Of a stretch of 32,908 nucleotides of DNA, positions 20,630-29,728 are shown piece after piece. Source of the stretch: Gammaproteobacteria bacterium (lineage in GTDB: Bacteria > Pseudomonadota > Gammaproteobacteria > Methylococcales > Methylomonadaceae); assembly GCA_016874115.1 (NCBI GenBank), contig VGVA01000012.1, forward strand, positions 1 to 32,908. Direction: 5' to 3'. The position numbers and the translations under genes were made by a program. The notes beneath the pieces are model-generated. The model was not told where the DNA came from and ran no database searches. It saw only the letters and a program-made list of their open reading frames with translations. The stretch's first letter is position 1. Every line of letters starts with the position of its first letter.

Positions 20630-21445
20630 TCAGTTAACCGCTACATTGTCTTTAACGATTTTCGGGGTTACAAAGATTAACAGTTCGGATTTATCGTCAA
20701 GTTTGACATTCCGTTTAAATAAGAATCCAATACCCGGCAAGTCGCCAAAGAGCGGCACTTTTTTGACGTTATCGTTGAATGTTTCCTCGAAAATACCACC
20801 CAGCACAACGGTTTCACCATCCATCACATGAACATTGGTTTCCAAAGTACGCGTATTAATCGCAACGCCATCGACAGAAGCCGAACCTAGCGCATCTTTT
20901 GCAATCTTTAACGACATCACAACGCTGCCCGCTGGCGTAATTTGCGGCGTTACATCCAAAGTTAAAGTAGCGTCTTTATATTCCACTGAGAATGCACCTT
21001 GACCTTGTTGTACCCGATACGGAATTTGCGTACCTTGCTTGATGGTGGCCTGACAGCGATCGGACGTTAATACTCTTGGATTTGACAGCAATTCGCCTTG
21101 ATCTTGATCCTGTAAAGCGGATAACTCCAAATTGAGTACATAATCGGCCGCTCTTACCAAGGTCATTCCTAAAGCACCATAAGGCGACGCTAAACCGAGA
21201 TCAACGAGCGTATCACTGATTTCTCTAATATTGCCTTCATCATCAGGCTGGGCGTTGGAATTTCCGGCGGTTCCGGCGCCGCCTATTCCTACGACCTTCT
21301 TGGAACCTACGGCTGCTATTTTACCGGCACCGAACCTAACGCCTAATTGTTTAGCAAAAATATTCGACGCTATAGCTATTCTCACTTCTATCATCACCTG
21401 TCGCACTGGCACATCAAGACGGCGTATTAATTTTTTAGCTTCATC
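20630..21445 (-). pseudogene. pilQ: pilQ 3' fragment (secretin domain only)
   Basis: The last 271 residues of the type IV pilus secretin PilQ remain: KLIRRLDVPVRQVMIEVRI, the beta-domain with ELLSNPRVLTSDR, TLDVTPQITPAGSVVMSLKI, NVHVMDGETVVLGGIFEET and PLFGDLPGIGFLFK. A whole PilQ has about 700 residues; the AMIN, STN and N-terminal secretin parts are missing because coding sequence stops at the edge of the 309-bp repeat. The frame happens to stay open into the repeat (to 21583), so a naive call would give a 317-residue protein with about 46 meaningless N-terminal residues and no signal peptide. The following aroK-aroB-damX-hemE order is the normal one for pilQ, but pilMNOP is not on the other side; an lhr gene is. 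Confidence 0.93.
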
Positions 21446-21754
21446 GAAGGAGCACATGGAAGCGAGCGAAGCCGAGCGATGTACGACGACCCCTGCGTAG
21501 CCGTAGAGGCCGGGCGTTTTGACGGAGTTGGAGCGCAAGCGTAGTGCGTAGTCAAAATGCAAGGCCATACGACACGGCGTCAAGTCATTCGCGCAAGGTC
21601 AAAATACGAAGCAAGGCGGAAGCCGATGTTTTGTGTTTTGGGCTGTAGCGGGACGAACGCAGGCCGCCGAAGGCAAACTCGCCACGTCATTTTTCGCTGC
21701 TGAAATCGGATTGGACCCCATTTCAGCTTTCGCGAAAAATAGTGGCGCGCTGGA
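21446..21754 (-). repeat. 309-bp structured repeat, copy 1 (inverted relative to copy 2)
   Basis: This stretch is the reverse complement of 31641-31949 with one difference seen (C at 21453 against T in the other copy). It begins TCCAGCGCGCC and ends CTCCTTC on the minus strand. It holds a long imperfect hairpin near the TCCAGCG end, no gene I recognise, and no ATTAAT word. Coding sequence of pilQ stops at one edge and that of lhr at the other. Size, structure and multiple copies in genes suggest a non-autonomous mobile element (MITE-like); no family could be named. Confidence 0.9.
21680..21747. other. imperfect long hairpin inside repeat copy 1
   Basis: This is the same structure as at 31648-31715. 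Outer arms CGCCAC..TATTTTTCGC and GCGAAAAATGACGTGGCG pair with a 2-nt bulge; inner arms GCTGAAAT and ATTTCAGC pair perfectly. Confidence 0.75.
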
Positions 21755-24700
21755 ATTTTCCCTACGCGCAAAGCTGATCCAGTTCGCTGGCAAAATATGG
21801 TTTGATGCGCTTCGCCAGAATTTCATGTTCCCAAAAAGCCGCAGGCATGTTGTAACCTTCCAGTTGCCGCAAGACTTTGTCCATTCCCGCTTCACCCGTT
21901 AACGGATCATGCAGCCGATGCCATTGAAATAGAAAACGCATGAAATCGGCGGGCGAAATCGGCTCGATTTCGTTACGCAATTGTTTTAAGGTATAACGAT
22001 GGATACGCGCCAGCAGGCCACGCTCGCACCATTCATCAATCGTTGCGCCGGGTGTGTAACGTCCGCGCATAACCACGCCTTGCTGTTCCAAAGACAATAA
22101 GGCTTGTTCGATAAGCCTTATCTCCATTCCCAACGGTGCGGCTAGTTGTTGCGCCGTGACCGCAACCAAGCCTTCTAAGCGGCTACGGATCAATTCGCGC
22201 AAGGCATCTTCCGACGTATTAATGGAGTTGCTTGTGATCGGTTCTATCGGTGGAATGCATAGACTCTCAGGAAATAAGACTCGCAATTCAAACAGGCGCT
22301 CGGCAGTAACCCACAGCTTCTGACCGTTCGGCAAGTCTATAACAGCCGCCCGATTTTGCTCTTGTAATTCGACAAGCATGGCAAGGTTATTGATAAGGCT
22401 ATCCGCCTTATTGCTTGGATAAACTGGATTAACTTCCTGCTCAGTCATAAAACCGAGAATCACCAGCGCATCATGCAATTCATCGGCATTGCGGACAACC
22501 GGCCACGCTTCTTCCCGCACCCGGGCTATGGCATCGGGATTCAACCTGCCGATTTCCGCCGCTTCCTGCGGATTGCCGAAGCGCCGCTGCTGAATCGCCA
22601 GGGTACGGCGTTCCTCGGCGGGCGTGTCATCAAGAAAGGCGTAAGGCTTGGCATTAATAATTTCCTGCGCCATCGGTGATGGCGCGGCCAAGTCGCAAGG
22701 GATAATCTTAATTGCGCCCGATTCGATCCCCTTGAGTACTTCTTGCAAACCGTCAATGTCCATCAGTTCATGCAGGCAATCCCGCAGCGTTTGCTGCACC
22801 AGCGGGTGGTCGGGGATTTCGCGGTCGCCTCCGATATTTTCGGCGCAGGCGATTTGGTCCGGGAAGACCACGGCAATCAAATCCTCGGCATCGTTGCGCT
22901 GGAAGATGGCCGGTACTTTTTTTCCTGAGCGCATACGCGGCACCGCCAATGCGGTATTGGCAACCCAACGCCAGCGGGTGGGGAACATGGGCGCGGCGAG
23001 CAAGGCTTGAACCAAGACATCCTTAACCGATTGCGCCTTCAGATAACCCGCCGGTTCCGCCAGCGGAAAGCTGTGGGTTGAACCCAAGGATAAGACGACA
23101 TTGTTTTCATTCGCCGCAGCTTGCAGTTCGAAATTGAATTTGCGGCAAAAGCGTTTCCGCAGCGCCAAACCCCACGCCTTATTAATGCGTGAACCATACA
23201 CCGAATGGATAACAAAGTGCATGTCGCCCGTCTCGTCGAAAAAGCGCTCGAAGATAATATTTTGGAAAGATGGTAAGACGGATAAGGAGGCTTTCGCTGT
23301 CGCCAGATACGTGTAAAGCTGGTCGGCAACATGCGCTGGCAAGGCCAATTGCTGATTAATGAAATCGCGGGCTTGCGCTTCGCCTTGTTCCAATAAGCGG
23401 TCAAGGGTGGATGTCAAATCAGATACGGCTTGCGACAACTCCTTGCTCCGCCCCGGTGCTTCGCCAAACCAGAACGGAATATTGGGTGACTGGCCGTGGG
23501 CGTCTTCCACATACACTTTACCGCTTTCGATTTTCAACATCCGGTACGACGTGTTACCCAGTTGGAAAATGTCGCCAGGAATGCTTTCAAAAGCGAAATC
23601 TTCGTTTAATGTACCGATAAACAAGCCTTCCGGTTGCAAAATGACATCGTAATCGAACTGGTCTGGGATCGCGCCGCCGTTCATGATCGCGGTCAAACGC
23701 GCACCTTTGCGCGAGCGCAACACGCCATTCACCACATCGCGGTGCAAATACGCACCACGCCGTCCACGCCGGGTGTGATAGCCATCACTGAGCATCTTCA
23801 CCACCGCCGTAAAATCCGCTTGGCTTAAACTTTGATACGGCCACGCTTTGCTTAATGCCAAGTATAAGTCTTGTTCCAACCATTCCCGGCAGGCGACTTC
23901 GGCAACAATCTGCTGCGCCAGCACGTCCAGCGGATGTTACGGAAAAGCAATGGCATCAAGCTGGTCTTGCTTAATGGCGCACAACAACGCCGCGCATTCC
24001 AATAAGTCGTCACGGGACAAAGGGAACAGACGACCTTTGGGGATGGCGCTGAGCCGGTGGCCGGAACGCCCGACCCGCTGCAAGAAGGCGGCGATGGAAT
24101 GCGGCGAACCCAATTGGCACACCAGATCGACATCGCCGATGTCGATGCCCAATTCCAACGATGCCGTGGCGACCAGGGCTTTCAACTGGCCTTGTTTCAG
24201 GCGGTTTTCGGCGGATAAGCGGTGTTCCTTAGCAAGGCTGCCGTGATGTGCGGTGACCGCGCTTTCGCCTAGCCGATCCGCCAAGGCTTTCGCGGCGCGT
24301 TCCGCCAAGCGGCGGGTATTGACGAAAATCAAGGTGGTGCGATGCCCTTTAATAAGCTGTTCCAGGCGATCATAAATTTCCGTCCACACCTCGTTCGCCA
24401 TCACCGCTTCCAGCGGTGAACCGGTCACCTCAATCAGCAAATCGCGCTGGCGGACATGGCCGGTATCAATGATGGAGCAAGGCTTATCGGCACTGCCCGT
24501 CAAAAAATGTGCAATATTCGACAGCGGTTTTTGGGTAGCGGACAGACTGATGCGCACTGGCGCTTGCTCACACAAAGCATCCAGCCGTGACAGCGACAGC
24601 ATCAAATGCGCACCGCGCTTGTTACCCGCCAAAGCATGGATTTCATCAACGATAACGGTGCGCACGGTTTACAGCATCGTTCTGCCCGAATCCGATGTTA

Positions 24701-25151
24701 ATAAAATAAACAAGGATTCCGGTGTGGTCACCAAGATGTGCGGCGGAAACCGCTTCATCGCCGCCCGCTCTAACTGGCTGGTATCGCCGGTGCGTGTTTG
24801 AGTCCGGATGGCGGGGCAGGGCAAACCGGCTTCCAGCAAGGCCATGCCGATACCGCTTAAAGGATGTTCAAGGTTCTTGTTGATGTCGTTGGATAAGGCT
24901 TTCAGCGGCGAAACGTACAACACTTGGCATTGGTCTGGCAAAGCGGAATTTAAGCCCTGTTGTACCAAGCGATCAATCACGGCAAAAAATGCCGCAAGCG
25001 TCTTTCCGGAACCAGTCGGAGCGGCAATTAAGGTAGATTGCTCGGCCTGAATAGCAGGCCACGCCTGCTGTTGCACTTCCGATAGCGCAGTGAATTGCTG
25101 GCGAAACCAGTCGGCAACAATGGGATGAAATGATGCAAGTATGTCTACCAC
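21755..25151 (-). pseudogene. lhr: lhr ATP-dependent helicase gene, three in-frame stops and 3' end lost
   Basis: A single reading frame runs 1130 codons from ATG 25149-25151 to the repeat edge and encodes the core of a large superfamily 2 helicase of the Lhr type: motif [29 protein letters not shown] in [41 protein letters not shown] and QRVGRSGHR, then the winged-helix and beta domains. It is broken by TAA at 24669-24671 (in ML[13 protein letters not shown]), TAA at 23937-23939 (FP-stop-HPLDVLAQQ) and TAG at 21762-21764 (LDQLCA-stop-GKF). Each is one base from a sense codon and no frameshift is seen. The frame continues past the last stop to the repeat edge at 21755, where the family's next block would follow; the remaining C-terminal part is absent. 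Confidence 0.92.
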
Positions 25152-25764
25152 AACAATCGGGAATTAAATGCCATTTTCAAAGTGTATCGGCTGCAAATCT
25201 TTTATACCACTTATCACCATATTGGTGCAGCTTATTAATAATTGCACTCTTTACTTGCACATTAATGACTGAATAAATTGCCTATAACCGCAACCGAAAA
25301 TATTATAAGTCATTGTATTAATAACTATTTATTATTAGAAAATGCTGTACGCCTAATAACTGGCATGAAGCATGCTTACTATGAAGCGAGACCAGTTGAG
25401 TTATTAATGCTGTTTTTGAAAATTGAATTTTCACAACCTCCAAGTACGTAATTGCTTATTCACTCCTCGTGTGAAGAAATCGGATGTCAATTTTGATGCA
25501 AGGATGCATCTTCTTTTTAATCGTTTGAGGAGAGATAACGGTTAAATTTCTGCGGATTAAGTTTTGAGCGTAAATATTGGATCAGCCTATTGCCGAATGC
25601 ACATAACCGTATTGCGAGATTTTAATCTTTGCGGGAAAACGGTTTTCGCTCGCATCAATTAATCATTAATCGAGGATGATGAGAGCAGAAAGATAAGTTT
25701 ATCTTTCTGCTCGTTAATGTCGCTGTTATGACGCCTTGTTTTACTGTAGCGTCAACGGCTTAAT
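25152..25764. other. 613-bp AT-rich gap without a gene
   Basis: No convincing ORF or RNA gene is seen here. The gap contains six ATTAAT words, a small hairpin followed by T-rich sequence (GATGCA and TGCATC arms, 25495-25510), and a perfect 14-bp stem at 25683-25712. It separates the 5' end of lhr from the 3' end of the peroxiredoxin gene, both on the minus strand, so it should contain the lhr promoter and the peroxiredoxin transcript end. Confidence 0.6.
25683..25712. terminator. perfect 14-bp hairpin downstream of the peroxiredoxin gene
   Basis: GAGCAGAAAGATAA and TTATCTTTCTGCTC are perfectly complementary around a GT centre. It lies 53 bp after the peroxiredoxin stop. There is no long T-run on either strand, so it may be a transcript-stabilising stem or a factor-dependent end rather than a classic terminator. 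Confidence 0.5.
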
Positions 25765-26367
25765 TTAAAGCTTGTCGGCGTGTTTGTCGAGGTATGCGGC
25801 AACACCGTCCGGGCTGGCGTTCATGCCGGCATCGCCTTTATTCCAACCTGCCGGGCAAACTTCGCCGTGTTCTTCATGGAACTGCAATGCATCGATCATG
25901 CGGATCATTTCGTCGACATTACGGCCTAATGGTAAGTCATTAACGACTTGGTGACGGACAAGTCCGTTACGATCGATCAAAAAGCTACCGCGATAAGCGA
26001 CGCCAATAGGCGATTCGACATCATAATCTTTAGCGATGCTATGCGTCAGATCCGCCGCCAATGTATAACGAACAGCACCGATACCGCCTTTGTTGACCGG
26101 TGTATTGCGCCAGGCGTTGTGGGTAAAGTGGGAATCGATGGATACGCCAACCACTTCGACGTTGCGGCTTTTGAAATCGTCGATACGGTGGTCGAATGCA
26201 ATCAATTCGCTGGGGCAGACAAACGTAAAATCCAACGGATAAAAGAATAAGACCGCGTATTTACCGCTTATTTCTGAAGAAAAGTTAAAAGAATTAACTA
26301 TTTCACCATTACCTAAAACAGCAGGCACGGTGAAATCGGGTGCTTGTTTACCAACTAAAACGCTCAT
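25765..26367 (-). CDS. typical 2-Cys peroxiredoxin (AhpC/Prx1 type)
   Basis: This 200-residue peroxiredoxin reduces peroxides through paired cysteines: peroxidatic Cys51 in LDFTFVCPSE and resolving Cys171 in HGEVCPAGW. The GGIG-like element NKGGIGAVRYTL is present, while the C-terminal YF motif linked to over-oxidation sensitivity is not (the tail is VAAYLDKHADKL), which suggests a robust form. GGAGAA precedes the ATG at good distance. It is a single-gene unit, convergent with nothing, and divergent from the AP2-like gene across a 264-bp gap. It is distinct from the Tpx at 2.9 kb, so the window encodes two peroxide-reducing enzymes. Confidence 0.95.
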   Translation of the reverse strand: MSVLVGKQAPDFTVPAVLGNGEIVNSFNFSSEISGKYAVLFFYPLDFTFVCPSELIAFDHRIDDFKSRNVEVVGVSIDSHFTHNAWRNTPVNKGGIGAVRYTLAADLTHSIAKDYDVESPIGVAYRGSFLIDRNGLVRHQVVNDLPLGRNVDEMIRMIDALQFHEEHGEVCPAGWNKGDAGMNASPDGVAAYLDKHADKL

Positions 26368-26543
26368 AAGAATTCTCCATTAATGTAAAAAGGATGAGGA
26401 TATAAGGACATAGCCACGAACTAACTAAGACAGTCAGGTATAGCTGTGGTTCTCAATTTTACACCAAATTGGACAGTATTTGGCTGACGTGAAAAATTCC
26501 CTTGCATTTCTAAAAACTTGACTCCATAATTTGTAATCATAAG

Positions 26544-26557
26544 CTTACATATGTAAG
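26544..26557. promoter_or_regulatory. perfect 14-bp palindrome in the divergent gap
   Basis: CTTACATATGTAAG is its own reverse complement. It lies 75 bp before the AP2-like gene and 177 bp before the peroxiredoxin start, with TTGACT at 26519-26524 nearby on the plus strand. The form and place suit an operator, but no known regulator site was matched. Confidence 0.4.
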
Positions 26558-26631
26558 AAAACTACTAAACCTGAGAACTAGAATGCATTAATGGCAACAT
26601 AGCCTAGTCACTACTTAAAAGAGTCAGCTCA

Positions 26632-27159
26632 ATGGGAAAAGTAAAACATATTACGGAACCTGATTTATTCGGTTATCAAGTAAGAATTGTACGCCGCGGC
26701 AAAAAAAGCAGCCGTTATTTTTCCCATAAATTATGGGGCAGTAAAACCAAATCGTTAAAGGCCGCCATTACGTGGCGCGATCAAATGCTGGTTGCCTTAA
26801 AAGGCAGCAAAACACGCTTCCTTAAACCGCCTAAAAACAAGACGACTACCGGCGTAACCGGCGTTTCCAGGACTATTAAGTACGATCATCGCAAATACAA
26901 AAGTTATTTATGCTATACCGTATTCTGGGTCTGTAATGGCAAATCCAGGAATAAGACTTTTCAAGTCGGCAATGTAGAAAACATTACCGCAGATGATGAA
27001 TTACATGCTTTTCGTACCGCCCGCTTATTTAGAAGTTGCTATGAATACGCTATCGACAACGATTTGATGTTTCATGAAGACGTTTTCGCCGGGTGGAAAA
27101 AAAGCCGGCTGTATGAAAATGAAAATCTGAATGTTTATAGATTGGATAACGCTGGTTAA
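26632..27159 (+). CDS. AP2/ERF-like DNA-binding protein with two domain-like units
   Basis: This 175-residue basic protein looks like two AP2-type three-strand units. The first (about residues 13-60) has YQVRIVRRGKKSSRYFSH and then a helix KSLKAAITWRDQMLVAL. The second (about 70-140) begins with the typical GVTGVSR, followed by strands KSYLCYTVFWVCNGK and NKTFQVGN and a helix with ELHAFRTARLFR. AP2 domains bind DNA; in bacteria and phages they often accompany homing endonucleases, but no nuclease motif is seen here. It is one of the few plus-strand genes, stands alone, and carries no mobile-element marks. A weak AAAAGAG precedes the ATG. Role is unknown; a DNA-binding regulator or nucleoid protein is the simplest reading. 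Confidence 0.7.
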   Translation: MGKVKHITEPDLFGYQVRIVRRGKKSSRYFSHKLWGSKTKSLKAAITWRDQMLVALKGSKTRFLKPPKNKTTTGVTGVSRTIKYDHRKYKSYLCYTVFWVCNGKSRNKTFQVGNVENITADDELHAFRTARLFRSCYEYAIDNDLMFHEDVFAGWKKSRLYENENLNVYRLDNAG

Positions 27160-27235
27160 AACCGCCAAACGGAGCAAATAGTAATCCATTAATAACGTAT
27201 TGTTAAATAAAGATAGTAATAATTAATATCCCTGC

Positions 27236-27643
27236 TTATTCTTCCACTGTCACAAACGCAATCTTGGCAATACCAGCATGCTGTACTGCCGCCATTACTT
27301 CAGCGACTTTTTTATACATCACCGCCTGATCCGCGTACAGATGTACACCTACTTCCTGATTCTTGATTAATTCGCTTTGCAACGCTTTTTCCAGCGCCTC
27401 CATGGAATCGTACGGTTGCTTGTTCAGGCTGATCACGCCCTTTTCGTCAATCGCCAATTGTAACGGCTGGTCTTTTACATTCGCCGTTGTTTCGGCGGTT
27501 TTCGGTAATTTAACATGAACCGATTGTGTTAATAGCGGCGCTGTTATTAATAAAATAATCACCAACACCAGCATGACGTCGACCAGCGGCGTTACATTAA
27601 TTTCGCTCAAGGCGCTTTCATCCGAATGCGTTTTAAGTGCCAT
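27236..27643 (-). CDS. exbD: biopolymer transport protein ExbD
   Basis: This 135-residue protein has a short cytoplasmic tail, one membrane segment (VDVMLVLVIILLITAPLL, with the essential membrane aspartate in LVDVMLV) and a periplasmic domain ending AGIAKIAFVTVEE. With ExbB it passes proton-motive energy to TonB. INVTPLVDVMLVLV is the family signature. It is the third gene of the tonB-exbB-exbD unit, 9 bp after exbB. Confidence 0.95.
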   Translation of the reverse strand: MALKTHSDESALSEINVTPLVDVMLVLVIILLITAPLLTQSVHVKLPKTAETTANVKDQPLQLAIDEKGVISLNKQPYDSMEALEKALQSELIKNQEVGVHLYADQAVMYKKVAEVMAAVQHAGIAKIAFVTVEE

Positions 27644-27652
27644 GGCTGTTCC

Positions 27653-28312
27653 TTATTTGATAGTGTCCGTACTTAATGCGGCATGCATAAAGCTAATTAC
27701 GAAATTTTCCAGACCGCCCCGCTGTACTTTAACGCGGCGTAAGAAAAAATTATAAGCCAGCACCGCCGGTACCGCCACGGCGATACCGATTGCCGTCGCC
27801 ACAAGCGCATCCCCGATGGGACCTGCGACGATATCCAGACTGGTCGAGCCGCTGGCTGTAATATTGTGCATGGCATGCATAATGCCGATAACCGTACCGA
27901 ATAAACCGACAAACGGTGCGGTACTGCCGATGCTGGCGAGTACGGTCAGGCCGCTTTCCATCGCCCGCTCCTCTTTCTGCATTTGCACGGACATGGCCTG
28001 TTCCAGTAAGTCGTGCGGCGTACCACGGAATTTAAGGCGTTTGGCCGCCGCCGATTTGCTCTCCTTTAACCAGTTGAACCCTTGTCTGGCTATGCGCGCC
28101 AACGGTCCTCGGAAAGTCGATTCCGGTAGCGTATCGGCCTGATCGAAGGATTCCGCGTTCCAAAATACCTCATCAAACTGTTTATTCCAATTGCCGTTCC
28201 AGTAAAACTGCCAGGATTTAAAAAAAATCAGCGTCCATGTCACGATTGAAAATACCAATAATGTATACAAGGTGCCGTCGACAACCGCTTCGGGCGAGCT
28301 ATGATAAAGCAT
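27653..28312 (-). CDS. exbB: MotA/TolQ/ExbB proton channel protein ExbB
   Basis: This 219-residue inner-membrane protein has three membrane segments: residues about 10-30 (VDGTLYTLLVFSIVTWTLIF), then after a cytoplasmic domain TAPFVGLFGTVIGIMHAMH and GDALVATAIGIAVAVPAVLAY. The GTVIGIMHAM and P-A-rich third segment are family marks. It forms the channel with ExbD. It follows tonB by 10 bp. Confidence 0.95.
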   Translation of the reverse strand: MLYHSSPEAVVDGTLYTLLVFSIVTWTLIFFKSWQFYWNGNWNKQFDEVFWNAESFDQADTLPESTFRGPLARIARQGFNWLKESKSAAAKRLKFRGTPHDLLEQAMSVQMQKEERAMESGLTVLASIGSTAPFVGLFGTVIGIMHAMHNITASGSTSLDIVAGPIGDALVATAIGIAVAVPAVLAYNFFLRRVKVQRGGLENFVISFMHAALSTDTIK

Positions 28313-28322
28313 TTATTTTTCC

Positions 28323-29090
28323 TTACTTTGATAACGTAAATTTGATGGTTTGCACCGCGCGCTGGGTCACGGCCTGACCATTCACCATCTTGGGTTTGAA
28401 CCGCCATTTCATGATCGCGTCCAATGCCGCCGAATCGAAGATGCCCTGCGGCGACGCGCTGACGACACTTGGGCTTGAAACAGCGCCGGAGGGCGTAACA
28501 GTAAATTCGATTTTAACCCAGCCTTCGATATGGCGGCTAGTTGCCCGCGCCGGATAAACAGGTTTAACGCGCGAGATTAATGCTACGCCGGAACTGACGC
28601 CTTTACTGTTTGCATCGCCACTGCCCGATTTTACCGCAGGCTTGCTGGCTGGGCGCGGTGACGGCGGAACAGAAAATGCGGGTTTTTGCGGAGATGCGAT
28701 AGGCGCTGTTAATACCGGCGGACGGTCTTCAATTAACGGCTTCACCGGCGTTGGTTTTTTCGGAACGACGGCTTCTTTTTTGATAACGGGTTTTACGATT
28801 TTTTTCGGCGGCTGTTTTTTGGGTGTGACGGTTTTTTGTACCACAGGTTGTACCGGCGCCGGTGCGGGCGGATCCGTTTTTTCTTTGGGTACCACCGGTC
28901 CTGGCCGTAGAATAACGACTTCAACCACTTTTACCGGCTTTTTAATCTCGTCTTTTTCGCTAGGGCTTAACAAACGCATGACCAACAGCGCATGTAAAAG
29001 CGCCACCACTACGGTTAAAAACCCTAAAAACGAGCGGTCTCTACCGACGCCGTCTTGTGGACTGATTAATACTGTCGAATGAGTTTGCAC
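28323..29090 (-). CDS. tonB: TonB energy-transducing protein
   Basis: This 255-residue protein has a short cytoplasmic start, a membrane segment at about residues 20-41 (FLGFLTVVVALLHALLVM), a long proline- and lysine-rich periplasmic spacer (about 50-150, for example PPKKIVKPVIKKEAVVPKKP), and the C-terminal TonB domain (VKPVYPARATSRHIEGWVKI, FTVTPSGAV, ALDAIMKWRFKP). It would drive uptake through outer-membrane TonB-dependent receptors, none of which is in this window. It leads the tonB-exbB-exbD operon. No Fur-box-like palindrome was obvious upstream. Confidence 0.95.
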   Translation of the reverse strand: MQTHSTVLISPQDGVGRDRSFLGFLTVVVALLHALLVMRLLSPSEKDEIKKPVKVVEVVILRPGPVVPKEKTDPPAPAPVQPVVQKTVTPKKQPPKKIVKPVIKKEAVVPKKPTPVKPLIEDRPPVLTAPIASPQKPAFSVPPSPRPASKPAVKSGSGDANSKGVSSGVALISRVKPVYPARATSRHIEGWVKIEFTVTPSGAVSSPSVVSASPQGIFDSAALDAIMKWRFKPKMVNGQAVTQRAVQTIKFTLSK

Positions 29091-29369
29091 TGCGTAATCC
29101 TAACGAATAGCGTGGCGGTCCTTTGACGGCTGCAATGATATAAAACCTCTACTAGCGATAGCTGTGTAATACGCATAGACAAAAACTAACATTAAGCTTT
29201 ATATAAAGTTATGCAAAAAGCTGTTTTCACTAGCGTAAAAAAATCAACTGCTTATTTTACACCAGAAGACATTGAATTAATCAAGAATTATCCCTGCCGG
29301 CTGTTTGCGTCGAAATTTGGAGCTTTCGAGTTATAAGTATAAGTTTTGTGAATTAGTTAACAAAATTTC

Positions 29370-29398
29370 TTGACTTTTTATTTTATTTTAAATAGAGA
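29370..29398 (+). promoter_or_regulatory. possible sigma-70 promoter before the 51-aa membrane gene
   Basis: TTGACT at 29370-29375 is followed 17 bp later by TAGAGA at 29393-29398, with a T/A-only spacer. The -35 box is good and the -10 weak. The rest of the 29091-29512 gap is AT-rich and holds the tonB promoter region and no convincing gene. Confidence 0.3.
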
Positions 29399-29512
29399 AA
29401 CAATGCATTTATTAACAGGCGTATTGTCTCAAAAATCAAACCATGTATGATATTACTATACCGTCAGATGACTGTATGGTTGACTCAATTTTAACGAAGG
29501 GTAGGTAAAGAA

Positions 29513-29668
29513 ATGAGTACTATTAATAAGGACATTTTGATTGGCCTTCTGTTTGTCGCAGGAGTTTGGAGTTTTATTTCCGGCCAATTTATTTTTTCAA
29601 CTGTGTTGTTTGCGGGTGCGGCCATTTTCAGTAATATGGTCATGCGTACCAGCAATCAAAGCAATTAA
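29513..29668 (+). CDS. 51-residue single-span membrane protein
   Basis: The ATG at 29513-29515 follows GAAGGGTAGGTAAAGAA, a good ribosome binding site. The product starts MSTINKDILIGLLFVAGVWS, continues with a hydrophobic stretch through ISGQFIFSTVLFAGAAIFSN and ends MRTSNQSN, so it has one long or two short membrane segments. A classic terminator follows at 29729-29765, which together with the strong binding site supports a real gene. I do not recognise a family. It is convergent with the dehydratase gene. Confidence 0.6.
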   Translation: MSTINKDILIGLLFVAGVWSFISGQFIFSTVLFAGAAIFSNMVMRTSNQSN

Positions 29669-29728
29669 GATTCACTTTAAGCGAGTGTTACAACTCAAGC
29701 GGCTCCTCCTCATACCCGTTTAAACAAC

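Noticed and set aside
21762-24671. Selenocysteine or programmed readthrough in lhr
   Set aside because: The stops are TAA, TAA and TAG, not TGA, and no recoding hairpin was seen; simple decay explains them better.
29211-29336. 41-codon plus-strand ORF (MQKAVFTSVKKSTAYFTP...)
   Set aside because: It has no clear ribosome binding site, no recognised family and lies in AT-rich sequence before the tonB gene; support is too weak for a gene call.
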